The notes beneath the pieces are model-generated. The model was not told the origin of the DNA and ran no database searches. It was given only the letters and a program-made list of their open reading frames with translations. Shown piece after piece: positions 13,244 through 25,779 of a stretch of DNA of 64,000 nt. How positions within the stretch are numbered: position 1 is the stretch's first letter; every line of letters starts with the position of its first letter. The DNA is taken from the NCBI GenBank assembly GCA_029204225.1, contig CM055103.1:57852529-57916528 (forward strand), written 5' to 3'. The stretch comes from Diphasiastrum complanatum. Lineage: Eukaryota; Streptophyta; Lycopodiopsida; Lycopodiales; Lycopodiaceae. A program made the position numbers and the translations under genes.

Positions 13244-14216
13244 TTTTACAAGTAGAGATGAGGAAGACCTCTAAATCCAAGGTAGAGCCTCCAAATGTCC
13301 TCCAAGCAATCTGCAAGCTTCAAGATGCTCCCCAACTCCAAGCTAGGATGCCTCCACCTGCAAGTAAGGATTTGCAAGCCTCCAAGGATCTCTCCTCCAC
13401 CTATGTCCCTACTCTTTAGACACAAAGATAGATAACAGGCTGGCCTCAAGTATTCACCACCCAACCATATCTAGATCCAAGCTCCAAGCAAGACCTATCT
13501 AGCATCCCCTTGCTAACCATAAACAAATCACAAGCATACCACAACACTCCATAGCATTCTCAAGATCCAACAAAGCAAACAAGAGAGATCTCCCCCTCCC
13601 AATGGGCGCCCTACTACCCTCATATAGATGGCCCATGGACCCCTCCAATGCACTATGGGGGTTCCATGCTCATCCAATAAGAGAGAGAGAAGCCTAGGGG
13701 AGTTAAAGAATCTCCAAGAGCCTCGATAGGCTTATGGAATCTCAAGAGACTCCTTCCATAACCTATGACTCTTTAAATGCCTTTCTTGTGGGAGTTGGGA
13801 CACTTTAGAAGGGTGCCCTCCTACTAGGTCCCATTGCCCAAGTTGTGCAAGTATACTTTGGTCCTAGACCAATAAAGTGATATGGTTCAAGGTTGAGGCC
13901 CAAGGTTTAGAAAAATAGTCATCCAGTGACTTTCTAACACCTCTCTAGGTTCCATACCTCCATCCAAGGCATAGACACCTACCTGCCCTTAACCAAGGAC
14001 ACTAGTACCTTAATCTAAGACACCTATTCTTAATATTAAGGGTACCTCTTATCCAAGGGTCACGTGACTCCATACCTCCGATTAAGGTATAGTCACTTGC
14101 CTGTCCTTATCCAATGACACATACCCTTAATCCAAAGGGTACCTTGCCAATTAGCCCCCAATACTAAATGGACTAATAGGGTTCTGAAGTACTGCTACTT
14201 ACATAGGTATGTAACA
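13244..14216 (-). repeat. 3' LTR of the decayed chromovirus
   Basis: Read on the - strand it begins TGTTACATACC directly after a polypurine tract (TTTAGGGGGAAGGAA, 14217-14231). It closely matches the + strand LTR at 49251-50367, the main difference being a block of roughly 120 bp present only in the 49-50 kb copy. The far end has decayed (TGTAAAA instead of an expected ...CA). Confidence 0.8.
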
Positions 14217-14591
14217 TTCCTTCCCCCTAAACTTAAATTTTTCCTTGTAAGAAAAAATTTGAAAAATTCTTCTGGAGATCAGTCTCCTTTTCCCAGGTAT
14301 CCTCCTCTTCTGATTTGCCCCTCCACCTGACTAAAAATTCTCAAAGCACTCTACTCCGTAGAGCTCTCTACCAGCTATTAACAACCGCCTCGGGTTCAGG
14401 TGGTCCACTCACGGTCTCATCACGAAGAAGTTCCACTAGATCTTCCACAGGGACCAGGGTCTCTCCAACCCCCAACGAGGGTTTCAACTTACTAACGTGG
14501 AAAACAGGATGAATTCCAACATTAGTTGGAAGGTCTAGTTTGTATGCGACCTTGTTTATCACTTGGATAACCTTAAAATGACCGCATTACC
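14217..14591 (-). pseudogene. Chromovirus integrase C-terminus and chromodomain
   Basis: This is the 3' end of the pol gene of a Ty3/gypsy chromovirus. Reading leftwards it has the conserved post-integrase motif VAYKLDLP...IHPVFHVSKLK (14562-14480), then a chromodomain with EFLVRWRGKSEEEDTWE (near 14290-14340), a stop, and the polypurine tract. Chromodomains of this kind are thought to direct insertion to heterochromatin. The part upstream of 14592 continues at 20749 because a copia element has inserted between them. Lesions include an in-frame TAG before the chromodomain. Confidence 0.85.
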
Positions 14592-15272
14592 TGTAAAAAT
14601 TACAGCAAATAGGGATCCTAAAACACTTGAAATGATGAGGGAAACAATAGATTATGATTTCATAAGATTAGCACAAGTTGAACCATCAAAATCCATCAAA
14701 AATCTATGCTTGAACCTCACTAAATGGCCCAAATCCTTGAAGAAGGCTTCACACGTGTGAAAGTACGGCCTCCCACAGTCTGAGTACTGTACACCAAACC
14801 TACATTCAATCCTATAATCATTAGTAATCACAAGTACTCAAACAATTATGAACATAGAGAGCAATTGCACCATTATGAGAAAAAAACATGAAATTGCTTG
14901 ATTGATTTTGGTGAGATATCATCACCTATATATACATGATCCATCACGGTTTTGGGCAGGTATGAGTAGCCCTAAACCTATCCCTAATTCTAATTTTGGT
15001 GGATCTTTCATCCCTACCAAGTTAGGGTTGGAATCTTGGAGATCCCTCAACAATGCAAAAATTACCAAAAATAGCTCCTATTTTTTCTCCCTTGTATCTA
15101 AGCATAATTTGGACTCATTCCAAAGGTTCTAACACTTAGGTCTACTTGAGAACATCCTTATGAATGGAATACTATGCTATTTGGCACGTGTGACAAGCCA
15201 CATCATGACCATCTAACTATTTACAAGTCATATGACCAAAACTAGTCAAGCTAGAATTGTGAATTTTTAACA
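14592..15272 (-). repeat. 3' LTR of the nested copia element
   Basis: 681 bp, bounded by TG...CA. It contains TATATATA at 14927-14934, a plausible TATA box for the LTR promoter. It differs from the 5' LTR at four bases and in the length of one A-run. Confidence 0.97.
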
Positions 15273-15282
15273 CTCCTCCTCA
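15273..15282 (-). other. Polypurine tract of the nested copia element
   Basis: TGAGGAGGAG on the - strand, directly before the 3' LTR. This is where plus-strand DNA synthesis is primed in such elements. Confidence 0.85.
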
Positions 15283-15286
15283 CTAT

Positions 15287-18200
15287 CTAGCTTGGTTCAA
15301 TCATTGCTTTACTAATCACTCCAAGTGATGATCTGAACTTCATAAAAGGTGTCTTTTGAAGTGGTTTAGTAAGTAGATCAGCTACACATTCATTGCTTGG
15401 AACATGCTCCAAAGCAATCTCCTTGACTTGCACCATTTCTCTCACAAAGTGATGGCATATCTCAATGTGCTTAGATCTTGCATGGAAGATTGGGTTAGAT
15501 GCAAGGTGTTGGGCTGATATATTGTCATTGTAGATGATTGGTGCCTCCTCTGAATCCATGATCTTTAGTTCCACCAATAATCTCTTGATCCAAAGTACCT
15601 CCTTTGTAGTGGTTGTCAAAGCTTTGTACTCGGCCTCGGTTGAAGATAGAGATATAGTTTCTTGCTTTTTTGAAAGCCATGAAACCACACCTTCTCCTAT
15701 GAAAGTTGAATAGGCACTTGTTTATTTCCTATCCCTCTTGTCCCCTGCAAAATCTGAATCACTAAATGCATGAAGGTTAATTACATCTCCTCTATATAGA
15801 ATCCCAAAATCCAATGTACCCGAGATGTATCTTAGAATCCTCTTAGCCTTTTTCCAATGGATATTCAATGGCTTTTGCATGGATTGGCTCAACCTACATA
15901 CACTAAAGCTAAGATCTGGTCTAGTTATAGTGATCCACATTAAGGAACCTATAAGTTGCCTAAACAAAGTGATGTCCATGAAGGATCTTTCATCATCTTC
16001 ATTTGGCACTTTTATATCTTGCTCCATTGGTGTGTCAACACTTTTGCATACTTCCATCTTAAACTTCTTCAAAAGACTTTGAGCATAGTTTACTTGACTT
16101 ATAAAGATAAAATCAGACCCTCTAAGTACTTCTATGCCTAAGATGAAGTGAAGACACCCTAGATCTACCATCTTGAACTCTAAGGATAGATCTATCTTGA
16201 TTTTTTCAATACCATCAACACTATTTCCACTAATGATGATGTCATCTACATAAATGAGTAAAAGTACAATACCAACATCATCAAACTTAATGTAAAGAGT
16301 GGGATCATATTCACTTTTAACAAAAGAAAGTGAAATAAGATAGCAATGTAGTCTTGAATTCCAAGATCTCGAGGCTTGCTTCAAGCCATAGATGCTTCTT
16401 TGGAGATGGCATACTTTGTTCTCCATTCCATGCTTGATGAACCCTTGTGGCTGCTCCATATAGATATCCTCTTCCAAAAAACCATTCAAGAAAGCATTAG
16501 AGACATCCATTTGACATAGAATCCATCCAAAATGTGATGCAAGTGCAATGATTAGCCTTATTGTGACCATCTTGGCCACGGGTGCAAAAGTTTCCTCATA
16601 GTCTATCCCTCTCTCTTGAGCATAACCTTTTGCAACTAATCTTGCCTTATGTTTGTTAACACTCCCATTTGCATTCAACTTAAGCTTGAAGACCCACTTG
16701 CATCCTATTACATTCCTTTGAGGTCTCTCAACAAGCAATCAAGTTTCATTCTCAATCAAGGCATCATACTCATCCAACATAGCTTTATACCATTCTTTGG
16801 AGTTCAATGCATCTTCAACATTAGACGGTTCTTCAAAACTAGATAAAGCATAAGAAGTGGATGAGATACCCTCAACTTGCTGTCCTTTGCCTTGATATGT
16901 GAGCCTTGATGGCTCCACTTTTGCCCTTGAAGATCTCCTTGGTGTGATAGGTGGGTTTGGTGCTTGCTCCTCCATGAGCTCCTCCTCAAAACCAAGATCT
17001 TGCTCCTCGGCCATCTTCTTCTTGATTGTTGGAGCACTTGAGCCTTCTTCAAGCATATTCATATGATGTTCATCAAAGATGACATCCCTTGAAACAACAA
17101 ATTTGTTCAAGGATGGGAGATAGACTTTGTAGCCCTTGCTTGAGCTTGCATATCCAAGCATGATCCCTCTTGTGGAAGATGGATCCTCCTTGGTTCTTGT
17201 TTCCAATGGCACATGCACATAACATATGCACCCAAAAACTTTCAAGTGATTAAGATTGGGTTTCTTTCCATACAACATCTCATAAGGAGTTTTGCCTTCA
17301 ATTGCTTTGCAAGACACCCTATTCATCAAGTAGTTTGCACATACAAGAGACTCACCCCAAAAGGATTTGGGCAAACAAGCATCTAATCTTAAAGCCTTAG
17401 AACATTCACATAATGTTCTATTCCTTCTTTCAGCAACTCCATTTTGTTGAGGAGTGTAAGGACAAGAAGTCTCTTTCTTGATCCCTTCCTCCTCACAAAA
17501 GGCCTTGAACTCATTGGAGATGAATTCTCCACCATTGTCACTTCTAAGAATCTTGATGCTATGATTATGATGCTTTTCCACAAACAACTTGAACTTTACA
17601 AAAGTATCAAATACTTGAGACTTGAAGGAAAGTAAGAACACCCAACAATATCTTGAGTAGTCATCAATGAAGGTTAAAAACATGGATGAACCTCCATTAG
17701 ATTTGGTGCTAGCAATGTGCATATCCGAGTGTATGAGTTCAAGAGGATGAGATGACTTTGTGATGGAGTTAGGAAACACCTTCTTATGTGCCTTGGATAA
17801 GGCACAAGCTTCACAAACCTTGTCTTCCTTCCCAATAGACCTTGGTAGGCCTAAAGCATACTCCTCCTTGATCATAGCCTCCATGGAACCCGAGTTGACA
17901 TGTCCAAGTCTTTTGTGTCATAAAGTAAAAGTAGATATCTTGCTCTTCTCGGCCAACATGACAACATTAGTATCCACAAATGCATCCAACTTATAAAGTT
18001 TGCCAAGTCTAGTGCCCTTAGCCACTATCTTACCCTTCTTCTTGATGAAACATTCATTTGAAGCAAAGTCAACATTGAAACCATTGTCTACCATTTGGCC
18101 AACACTTAGTAGATTCTTTGTTATTGTTGGAATGTACAAAACACCTTCTATGTTGATCTTTTTGGAAGATCCTAAGCAAAGGGGAATTCTACCAACTCCT

Positions 18201-19255
18201 TCAATCTTACAAGCTTCATCATTTGCTGTATAGATAGACTTTATAGGTCCATCATAAGATAAGAGAGAAGAAAAAAACTCCCTTTTACTAGTCATGTGTG
18301 AACTAGCACCCGAGTCAATCCACCAAGGATCTTCTCCTTTGAAGCTTGTTGAAGAAAATATGGACATCATGAGAGAGTCCTCATGTGAACTCTCCTCCTC
18401 CTCCTCTTTGCTCATGTTGGCTTGGCTTTGATCTTGCTTTCTCTTGAAGCATTCCGAGGCATAATGCCCCATCTTGCTACAATAGTAGCACTTCACCTTT
18501 GATTTGTCCTTCTTGACTTTGGTGGTTGATGGAGATGCCTTTGAGGGTCCTTCTTGATCCTCAAGCTTTGTAGACTTCTTGAATGTTGATCCTTTGTCTT
18601 TGGACTTGCCTTTGACTTTGGTGAAGAGGGCTTGGTCATCTCCACCTTGGATGGAAAGCCTATCCATCCTCTCTTGCATTTGGCTCCTTCTTGATTCCTC
18701 GGCCATGAGTGTGCCTTGGAGTTCTTCAAGTATGGGTAGCTTACCCATAATTGCATATCCCTGAACCAAATTGTCAAATTCAAAGCTTAGTCCATTCAAT
18801 ATGAGTTGAACAAGCTCTTCATCCTTGATAGGATCACCTATAAAGGCTAGCTCTTTGTTCAATTCCTTTACTCTTAGGACAAAAGTATGTGCACTCTCTC
18901 CTTTCTTTTGATAGCTTCTATAGATTTGATTCTTCAAAGCTAACATTCTAGTTTGGTTCTTGGATTCATAGACCTTTTGCAAAGTCTCCCAAGCATCTTG
19001 AGCTGAAGTGCAATCTCCTACCTCTCTTAAGAGTTCATTTGCAACATTCATTTTTATGCAATGTAGTGCAACATTGCACCTCTTGATGTATTTGGCTTTT
19101 TCTTGAGGATGAATAGGTTCTCTCTCCTTACCATTTACAATTTCCATCAGATCTTGCATGATCATGATAGATTCCATTCTAACTTTCCATATCGAATAGT
19201 TAGTTTTGTTGAGCCTTTCATTAGTATCCAAAAGATATGCATTTATAGATGCCAT
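15287..19255 (-). pseudogene. Copia gag-pol polyprotein with three in-frame stops
   Basis: One frame of about 1,320 codons starts at the ATG at 19255. Gag occupies the first 250 residues and ends in a zinc knuckle, CYYCSKMGHYASEC (C-x2-C-x4-H-x4-C). Protease follows with WWIDSGASSHMT, then the pre-integrase motif HKRLGHVN. Integrase has HSDMHIAS, FIDDYSRYCW, SDNGGEF and YTPQQNGVAERRN. Reverse transcriptase has [12 protein letters not shown] and YVDDIII, and RNase H has SLSSTEAEYKAL. The stops are TGA at 17918-17920 (usual residue Trp before HKRLGH), TGA at 16739-16741 (probably Trp) and TAA at 15719-15721 (within DRK-S-TSAY, usually Ser). No frameshift was found. Gag, protease, integrase, RT and RNase H otherwise look complete. 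Confidence 0.93.
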
Positions 19256-20053
19256 CTAGTCTCCTAATCAAGGACTTGACACAAATGAAGGTTACTTCTA
19301 TTGATTTGATTGAAGGTCTATCTTATCCCACTTCTTAGGGACCTAAAAAGATCAGTAATAGACTTCCTATAAAGATCTAAGAATGATCTCTAACAAAATC
19401 AAATCATAGAATACTAGAAACAATGCACTTGCTTGATTGAAGTAGACAATACTAGTAGAATTGCCCCTCTTTCTATAAAGAACATTAAAGCTTCCAAATG
19501 ATCTGATCAAGAGTGAGTTTCAGCAACCTAATATACTTCCAAAATCACTTGTAAAAGAGCTAAATGGAACTTAATGAGGATGCAACACAATCTACTATCC
19601 AATCACAAGCAAAAAATGATCAAAATTGATGAAAAATTGATCTAATTTGGTGCATAAGTCAAGCAATGGTTGGACTGAACCTAAATCACTTTAGGAGGTG
19701 CCTACTACACCTTAGAACAGCCTTGAAGAGTCCCCAAAACTCTGATCTTCCCTCTCCTTGAATGCTAGAAAGCCTCCTCTATGAAATCACCTCCAAAACT
19801 CGCTTAGAAATCAATGCTTGGAGCAAGCAAAACTTGCTATCTTGGTAATGTGAATTGAATTCAACTTTGCCTCTGTTTTTAGACACCTAAACACCTGAAA
19901 ATGAAGTCACACAAGACCAATCTCCAATGTATTTGACTCACTTTGAGTTCTAGAATCAATACTAGATGCTAAGATCCAATCTACACAAGATTTAGATCAA
20001 AAATTGTGATCAAATTGAATGAAAACCAAGGATTTAGCTCATTTCAACCTTTA
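19256..20053 (-). other. 5' leader of the nested copia element
   Basis: Untranslated internal sequence of about 800 bp between the primer site and the gag ATG. No open frame or recognisable motif is seen. Confidence 0.8.
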
Positions 20054-20066
20054 GGCTCTGATACCA
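20054..20066 (-). other. Initiator-Met tRNA primer-binding site
   Basis: TGGTATCAGAGCC on the - strand, directly adjoining the 5' LTR. This is the standard primer site of plant Ty1/copia elements. Confidence 0.95.
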
Positions 20067-20748
20067 TGTAAAAATTACAGCAAATAAGGATCCTAAAACA
20101 CTTGAAATGATGAGGGAAACAATAGATTATGATTTCATAAGATTAGCACAAGTTGAACCATCAAAATCCATCAAAAATCTATGCTTGAACCTCACTAAAT
20201 GGCCCAAATCCTTGAAGAAGGCTTCACACGTGTGAAAGTACGGCCTCCCACAGTCTGAGTACTGTACACCAGACCTACATTCAATCCTATAATCATTAGT
20301 AATCACAAGTACTCAAACAATTATGAACATAGAGAGCAATTGCACCATTATGAGAAAAAAAACATGAAATTGCTTGATTGATTTTGGTGAGATATCATCA
20401 CCTATATATACATGATCCATCACGGTTTTGGGCAGGTATGAGTAGCCCTAAACCTATCCCTAATGCTAATTTTGGTGGATCTTTCATCCCTACCAAGTTA
20501 GGGTTGGAATCTTGGAGATCCCTCAACAATGCAAAAATTACCAAAAATAGCTCCTATTTTTTCTCCCTTGTATCTAAGCATAATTTGGACTCATTCCAAA
20601 GGTTCTAACACTTAGGTCTACTTGAGAACATCCTTATGAATGGAATCCTATGCTATTTGGCACGTGTGACAAGCCACATCATGACCATCTAACTATTTAC
20701 AAGTCATATGACCAAAACTAGTCAAGCTAGAATTGTGAATTTTTAACA
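20067..20748 (-). repeat. 5' LTR of the nested copia element
   Basis: 682 bp, TG...CA ends, near-identical to 14592-15272. It is followed by the TTACC target duplication. Confidence 0.97.
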
Positions 20749-23700
20749 TTACCTAGGCGTCAACTTTGCACACTTAATAGTTTTCAACCCCCTGGAGTGA
20801 CTAGGGACTCTCAAAAACACCCAATCGTTGACCATGAATACCTTGTGCTTCCGAGATAGATCAGCATAGTGCCTTGTCCTGTCCTGGGCACTTCTTATGC
20901 TATCTTTAGCCAGCTGTAACATTTCTTGCATATCCACAAGGAAATCAGTTGCGGCTTGCACCCGTAGATTTTTCATGCCAACACTAATTGGTGATCGAGG
21001 TTGAAAACCATACATAAGCATGAAAGGGCTGAATCCGATCGCTGAATGTTTTGTACTATTATATGCAAATTCCACTAGTGGAAGGTATTATTCCCAATCA
21101 GACTGCTGATGGCCCACATATGCTCGAAGCATATCCTCCATCGTCTGATTGGTCCTTTCCATTTGACCGTCTGATTCCGGATGATCTGTAGAACTCAAAC
21201 TTAAAGTTGTTTCCAACTTTTCAAATACAGCTTGCCAAAAATTCCCAGTGACTTTTGGGTCACGGTCACTGACAATATCGGCAGTCCGTACAGTCAAAAA
21301 AGCTTCTCAACAAACAGTTGAGCTAGTTTTGAAGCTTTAAAGTAGTTTTTGTTGGGATAAATTGAGCAAACTTCGTAAGTCTGTCAACAATGACCCAAAC
21401 TGAATCGTGGCCCTTCCTTGTACGTGGAAGCCCGACCACAAAATCCATAGATATACTTTCCCACTTTTCGGTAAGAATATCTAAAGGATGTAATAGGCCA
21501 CTAGCTTTTAGCCTCTCTGCTTTATTAAACTGACACTACCCGGATGTCCTGTGCATGGACTATCATGATACTCATGCAAGATTTGGGCCCTTACAGTGTC
21601 ATTCTCCGATACACACACCTTTCCTTTACGAAACAAAATCCTGTTTCGAATTAGAAAATCCATTTCAGTCTTTCCCTGATTCGAGAAATTTTGCAAACCT
21701 GAATCGACCCCCGAAAGTACTTGTTGCCAATACTTTTCAAAAAAAGGATCAGACTCATATAGTCCTTGAAGAGACTAAACAACTCCGGTTCTATAACAGT
21801 AAAGCACAACTGATTAATAACTGGTAATCGACTCCAAGCATCCGCTAGAGTATTTTGACTTCCTTTACAATAACGTATAGAAAAATCAAAGATTTGCATC
21901 AGCTCAGCCCATCTAGCTTGCCTCCTCTTTAAATTTGTAGCATCACAGAAATATCAAAGAGTCTGATGATTCGTCAAAACTTCAAATCTGGCTCCATACA
22001 AATAATGTCGCCAAATTTTCAAGGAATGAACAATTGCAAACAGTTCCTTCTCATAGGTACAATACCTAGACTGAGCAAGATTGAGTTTCTTGCTTTCATA
22101 AGCCACATGATGTCGATCCTGCATCAAAATAGCTCCAATAGCATAATCACTGGCATCGATCCTAACCACAAGTCTCATTAGGATCGCCAATGATTAGTAT
22201 TGGTGCCGAAGTGACACTTTTCTTAAGCAACTCAAAACAATTATTCATATCCTCCGTCCACACCACTAGTGGACTCTTAGCCCTCCTGCTTAGCTTCTTA
22301 TAGCCGTTCAAGGCCTGGGTAAGGGGAAATGCCAATCGAGCAAATTGGGGAATATGCCGATGGAAAAATCTCACAAGCCCCAAGAAAGACTTGATTTCTC
22401 GAACTGTGGTGAGAATAGGCCAATCAATAACCTCTGGATACGATCAGCCTCAATCTCCACCCCCCGTTCGGAAATCTTATGCCCCAAGTAGGACAATTTC
22501 TTAGCAAAAAAAGTCACACTTAGACTCCTTGGCAAAGAGCTTTTCCCTTCTTAGAATGTCCAAGACAATCCTAAGATGCTCTTTATGTTCCGCCAAAGTC
22601 TTACTGAACACTAGGATATCATCTATGAATACCACTATGAATCTTCCCAAATATGTCCTGAACAAATCGTTCATCATTTGTTGGAAAGTTGCCGGTGCAT
22701 TGGTCAAACCAAAAGGCAACACCAAAAATTCGTAGTGACCAAAGCGAGTTCGAAACCCGGTTTTTGGTATATCTTCTACCTTAATGCGTATCTAATGAAA
22801 TCCCGACCTCAGATCTATCTTGGTAAAGTACCCAGCACCACCAAGATAATCTATTAGGTCATCCATCCGCAGTAGTGGATATCTATTTTTAACGGTTACC
22901 TTGTTCAATTTCTTTACTTTTAATGCACTTAAGGTCATTAGGTCCAAAGACTAAATAACTAAGGACAAAATACATCCATCTCATTACTTCGAGATAGATT
23001 ACTTGAGGTAGAAGCTGGTTATTTGACGCAATCTCGTGCAAGGTGACCCTCGCCATTGCACTTGAAGCACAGGTTCTTTTTACGAGCTTCAGCTTTATCA
23101 ATGCCACCTTGATGGTTTTTAAGGTTTTTCTTGGTTTTCTTAAGATTGTTGGAATTGGGATGTGTTTCACTAACAGCTTCCCTATCTCCCCTCTTAAATT
23201 GAAAACCTTTTTTCTGCTCATTAGGCTATTGACCCCTAGGTGGCTTAGGTGTGTCATCAAAGTGTTTTGCAGCCCTAATAGCATCTTATAGGGTTTTTGG
23301 ATGGTTCCTACGAACATCCACTTGATAATATTTTGGTAACCCATCAATGAACATTAACATTTGTACCTTAGGCGGAATATCAATAGAAGTGGATTCAGGT
23401 ACTCATGAAAATCTTGAATAAATTGTTCCAAACCTTTATTCATGGTTAGATGACTCAACTTTTGGAAGTGTTCATAGTCATCTAAAAGTGGTAGAAAATA
23501 ATTCCTAAAAAGCTTGCAAAAATCATCCCATGTACAAAGGTGATTGCCCTTTGCAACTAAGTCATCCCACCAAACTAAGGCTCTTCCTTTAAGGAACATG
23601 GTGACAGTGGATAACTTCTCAGATTCGGGAAATTGATTCATGGCAAAGTATTTGTTCTAAACATTTAGCCAAGAACTTACCACTTGTAAGTTCCTATCTT

Positions 23701-23930
23701 TCTTCCCCCCCTTAAACACTTTTACAGGAGGTGAAACTACATGTTTCTTTTGATTGGCTAACCTAGACTCTAAGTCTTGGTTTCTTTGATTAGTTTTAAG
23801 AAGCTGCTTATTAGTGGCTTGAATTTGTTGGTATAAAAGTTCAAGAGCTTGTGCCACATTGGATGAGTTTGATAGATCAAATGTTGGGTTTCCAATGGTT
23901 TGATCCATTGGGGTTGCTTGTGTGTTTTCC
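20749..23930 (-). pseudogene. Chromovirus gag-pol relic, upstream part
   Basis: Reading leftwards: gag (start near 23908; core gag domain 23354-23641 with LKGRALVWWDDL); a zinc knuckle CFKCNGEGHLARDC near 23036-23080; then directly reverse transcriptase ([22 protein letters not shown], active site [10 protein letters not shown] near 22640). RNase H (IDASDYAIGAIL, near 22150) comes next. Integrase has the zinc-binding HEYHDSPCTGHPG, core SDRDPKVTGNFW and the downstream motif FAYNSTKHSAIGFSPF. The protease and RT N-terminus that should lie between 22890 and 23030 are missing. There are many stops and frameshifts. The frame resumes at 14591 after the nested copia. The 5' LTR is absent; the relic stops at about 23930 against another copia remnant. 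Confidence 0.9.
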
Positions 23931-23944
23931 TATTATGCAATTCG

Positions 23945-25375
23945 AATAAACTTCTACATTTTTTTGCTTATGCTTGAAGTCATAGAATTTGTCTTCAAGG
24001 AAGATGACATCTCAATTGACTAAGATTGGATCTGATTCGACATCATAGATTCGATATGCTTTGTGCGTGAGCGAGTAGTAGATAACAATGTCCCTGCAGC
24101 TGACAAGATTGTTCTTCTTTCTCAAGTCAGAAAAAATCTACACATAGCAAAGGCAACCAAAAACTTGAAGGTATTTCAGACTCGGCTTGTAGCCATAGTA
24201 GGCTTTGAAAGGAGTCTTTAAGTTGACTGTGTGCTTGAATAATTTTGTGGATCACAAGCTGTCGAAATTACTTTAGCCCAAAATTTTCTAGGTAGCTAAG
24301 CACTTGATAAAATTGATCATGCTGCATCGAGTAATGTTCGGTTTTTCCTCTTGGCTACTCCATTCTACTGTGGCATGCAGATGGTGGCGAATTGATGATG
24401 TATGGGTTCTTGATGAACATAGTCTCTGCAAATCTTGACTAATCATCGATAAAAGTGATGAAATATAGTGCAGAATCCAAAGACGGAATACTCATAGGGC
24501 ACACAGATCACTATGTATCAACTCTAGAATGGACTTAGCTCTAGTGGCTTGTCCCTTTGGGAACCTTGATCTAGGCTATTTTTCTAGTAAGCACATCTCA
24601 TAGACATTTTTAAGATTTTGTGGAGACAACATTTAAGCTTAAATTCTTAACCATGCTATTGTGATGCATTTACAAGATGGCTCTCATGTTTAAGTGTCCT
24701 AGTATTTGATGCCATAAATGGGCATTTGAAGTATTCACATTGGTAGAAAGTGCACCCAAAATATACAAATTACCTTCTCCATTAGCAGAGAGGATTTCGT
24801 CACAACCATTATCAAAGATAATAGATTGCTTGAAATTAAAAATAGCTCTATAGCCTTGATATGTGACCTTGCTAATAGACAATAAATTCTTTGTCAATAT
24901 TTTAGGTATATAAAATACCATTAATCAATGTCAAATTACCATCTGGATGTTGAAGGCAGATATATCTTTGGCCTTTGGTCTAGTGTGCACTTGAGTCACA
25001 GAAGTAGATGGACCTCGAATATGTTGGTGTGAGTTCTTCAAATAGGAATTTGTATAGAGTTGTGTCGAGAAACACCTGAATCAAGATACCATAGCATGAC
25101 ATCTCTACTTTGTTGCACTGTCGAGTCTTTATGAGAGGTTCTGGCATAATCAAATTTCTCATCTTGCTACTGCATCTTTTTCTTTGCTTTGTTGTGCTTG
25201 AGAACTTGACAATTCTTGATGTCATGGTTGGTTCTCTTGCAAGACTTGTAAGTTATCTTCGATTGCATAAAAATATAATTTCATATTTCTCTTTGCTACA
25301 AAAAGTTGTAGACGTGGGTTCACTCCTATTTTTCTTTGCTGCAAAAAGTTGTAGACGTGTGCTAAATAATTAGAT
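23945..25375 (-). pseudogene. Second copia family, protease-to-integrase relic
   Basis: From right to left: a remnant of the gag end, the protease motif WYLDSG near 25090, the pre-integrase region with LTKNLLSISKVTYQGY and LWHQILGHLN (24670-24921), integrase fragments (about 24150-24600), and the linker after integrase. That linker (23950-24075) matches 52560-52705 in reverse orientation, so the same family has another fragment there. Many stops; dead. A 30-bp block with CTACAA...TTGTAG is duplicated at 25286-25316 and 25331-25359. Confidence 0.75.
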
Positions 25376-25779
25376 TACTAGAGCAAAATAGAGAACAATA
25401 AATACAAGACTCTGCAAATAGAAGTTTGGATCTAGATAGCAACATTACTGTCATATCCTATTTATTTGCAAAGAGGACATAACAAGATACAGTCTCATCT
25501 ACAACCAATTTGTTGGCCTTCTTAACCAGAGTTTCCTAGAACATTATGCATAACCATTAATAGATCCTTTGAGCCCTGATCATTAGTAAATGAAAATACT
25601 CCCTCTAGCTATAATCTGAACTTTTCAAAAAAAAAAACAATATGAATTGACACATTAATCAAAGGTAGCTTCAACCATTCCAAGTGCTAAAGCCATTAGA
25701 ATGTAAACATGATACTAAATTGGTTGATATCTTGATAAAAAGAATAGACTACCTAAAATATCCTATAGAAACCATGAGA
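25376..25779. other. Gene-free stretch
   Basis: Probably decayed copia sequence judging from its position, but I could not assign any motif. Confidence 0.3.

Larger units (their letters stand above)
14592..20748 (-). mobile_element. Nearly intact Ty1/copia element nested in a chromovirus
   Basis: A complete 6.16-kb LTR retrotransposon on the - strand: two LTRs (14592-15272 and 20067-20748), a primer-binding site next to the 5' LTR, a polypurine tract next to the 3' LTR, and one long gag-pol frame. It is flanked by the perfect 5-bp duplication TTACC (14587-14591 and 20749-20753). The two LTRs differ by four substitutions and one A-run length change that I could count, so the insertion is recent. 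Gag-pol carries three nonsense codons but no frameshift, so this copy cannot make the full polyprotein by itself. Confidence 0.97.

Noticed and set aside
20749-23930. Treating the gypsy relic as two separate elements on either side of 14.6-20.7 kb
   Set aside because: The integrase frame continues across the TTACC duplication once the nested copia is ignored, so it is one element split by an insertion.
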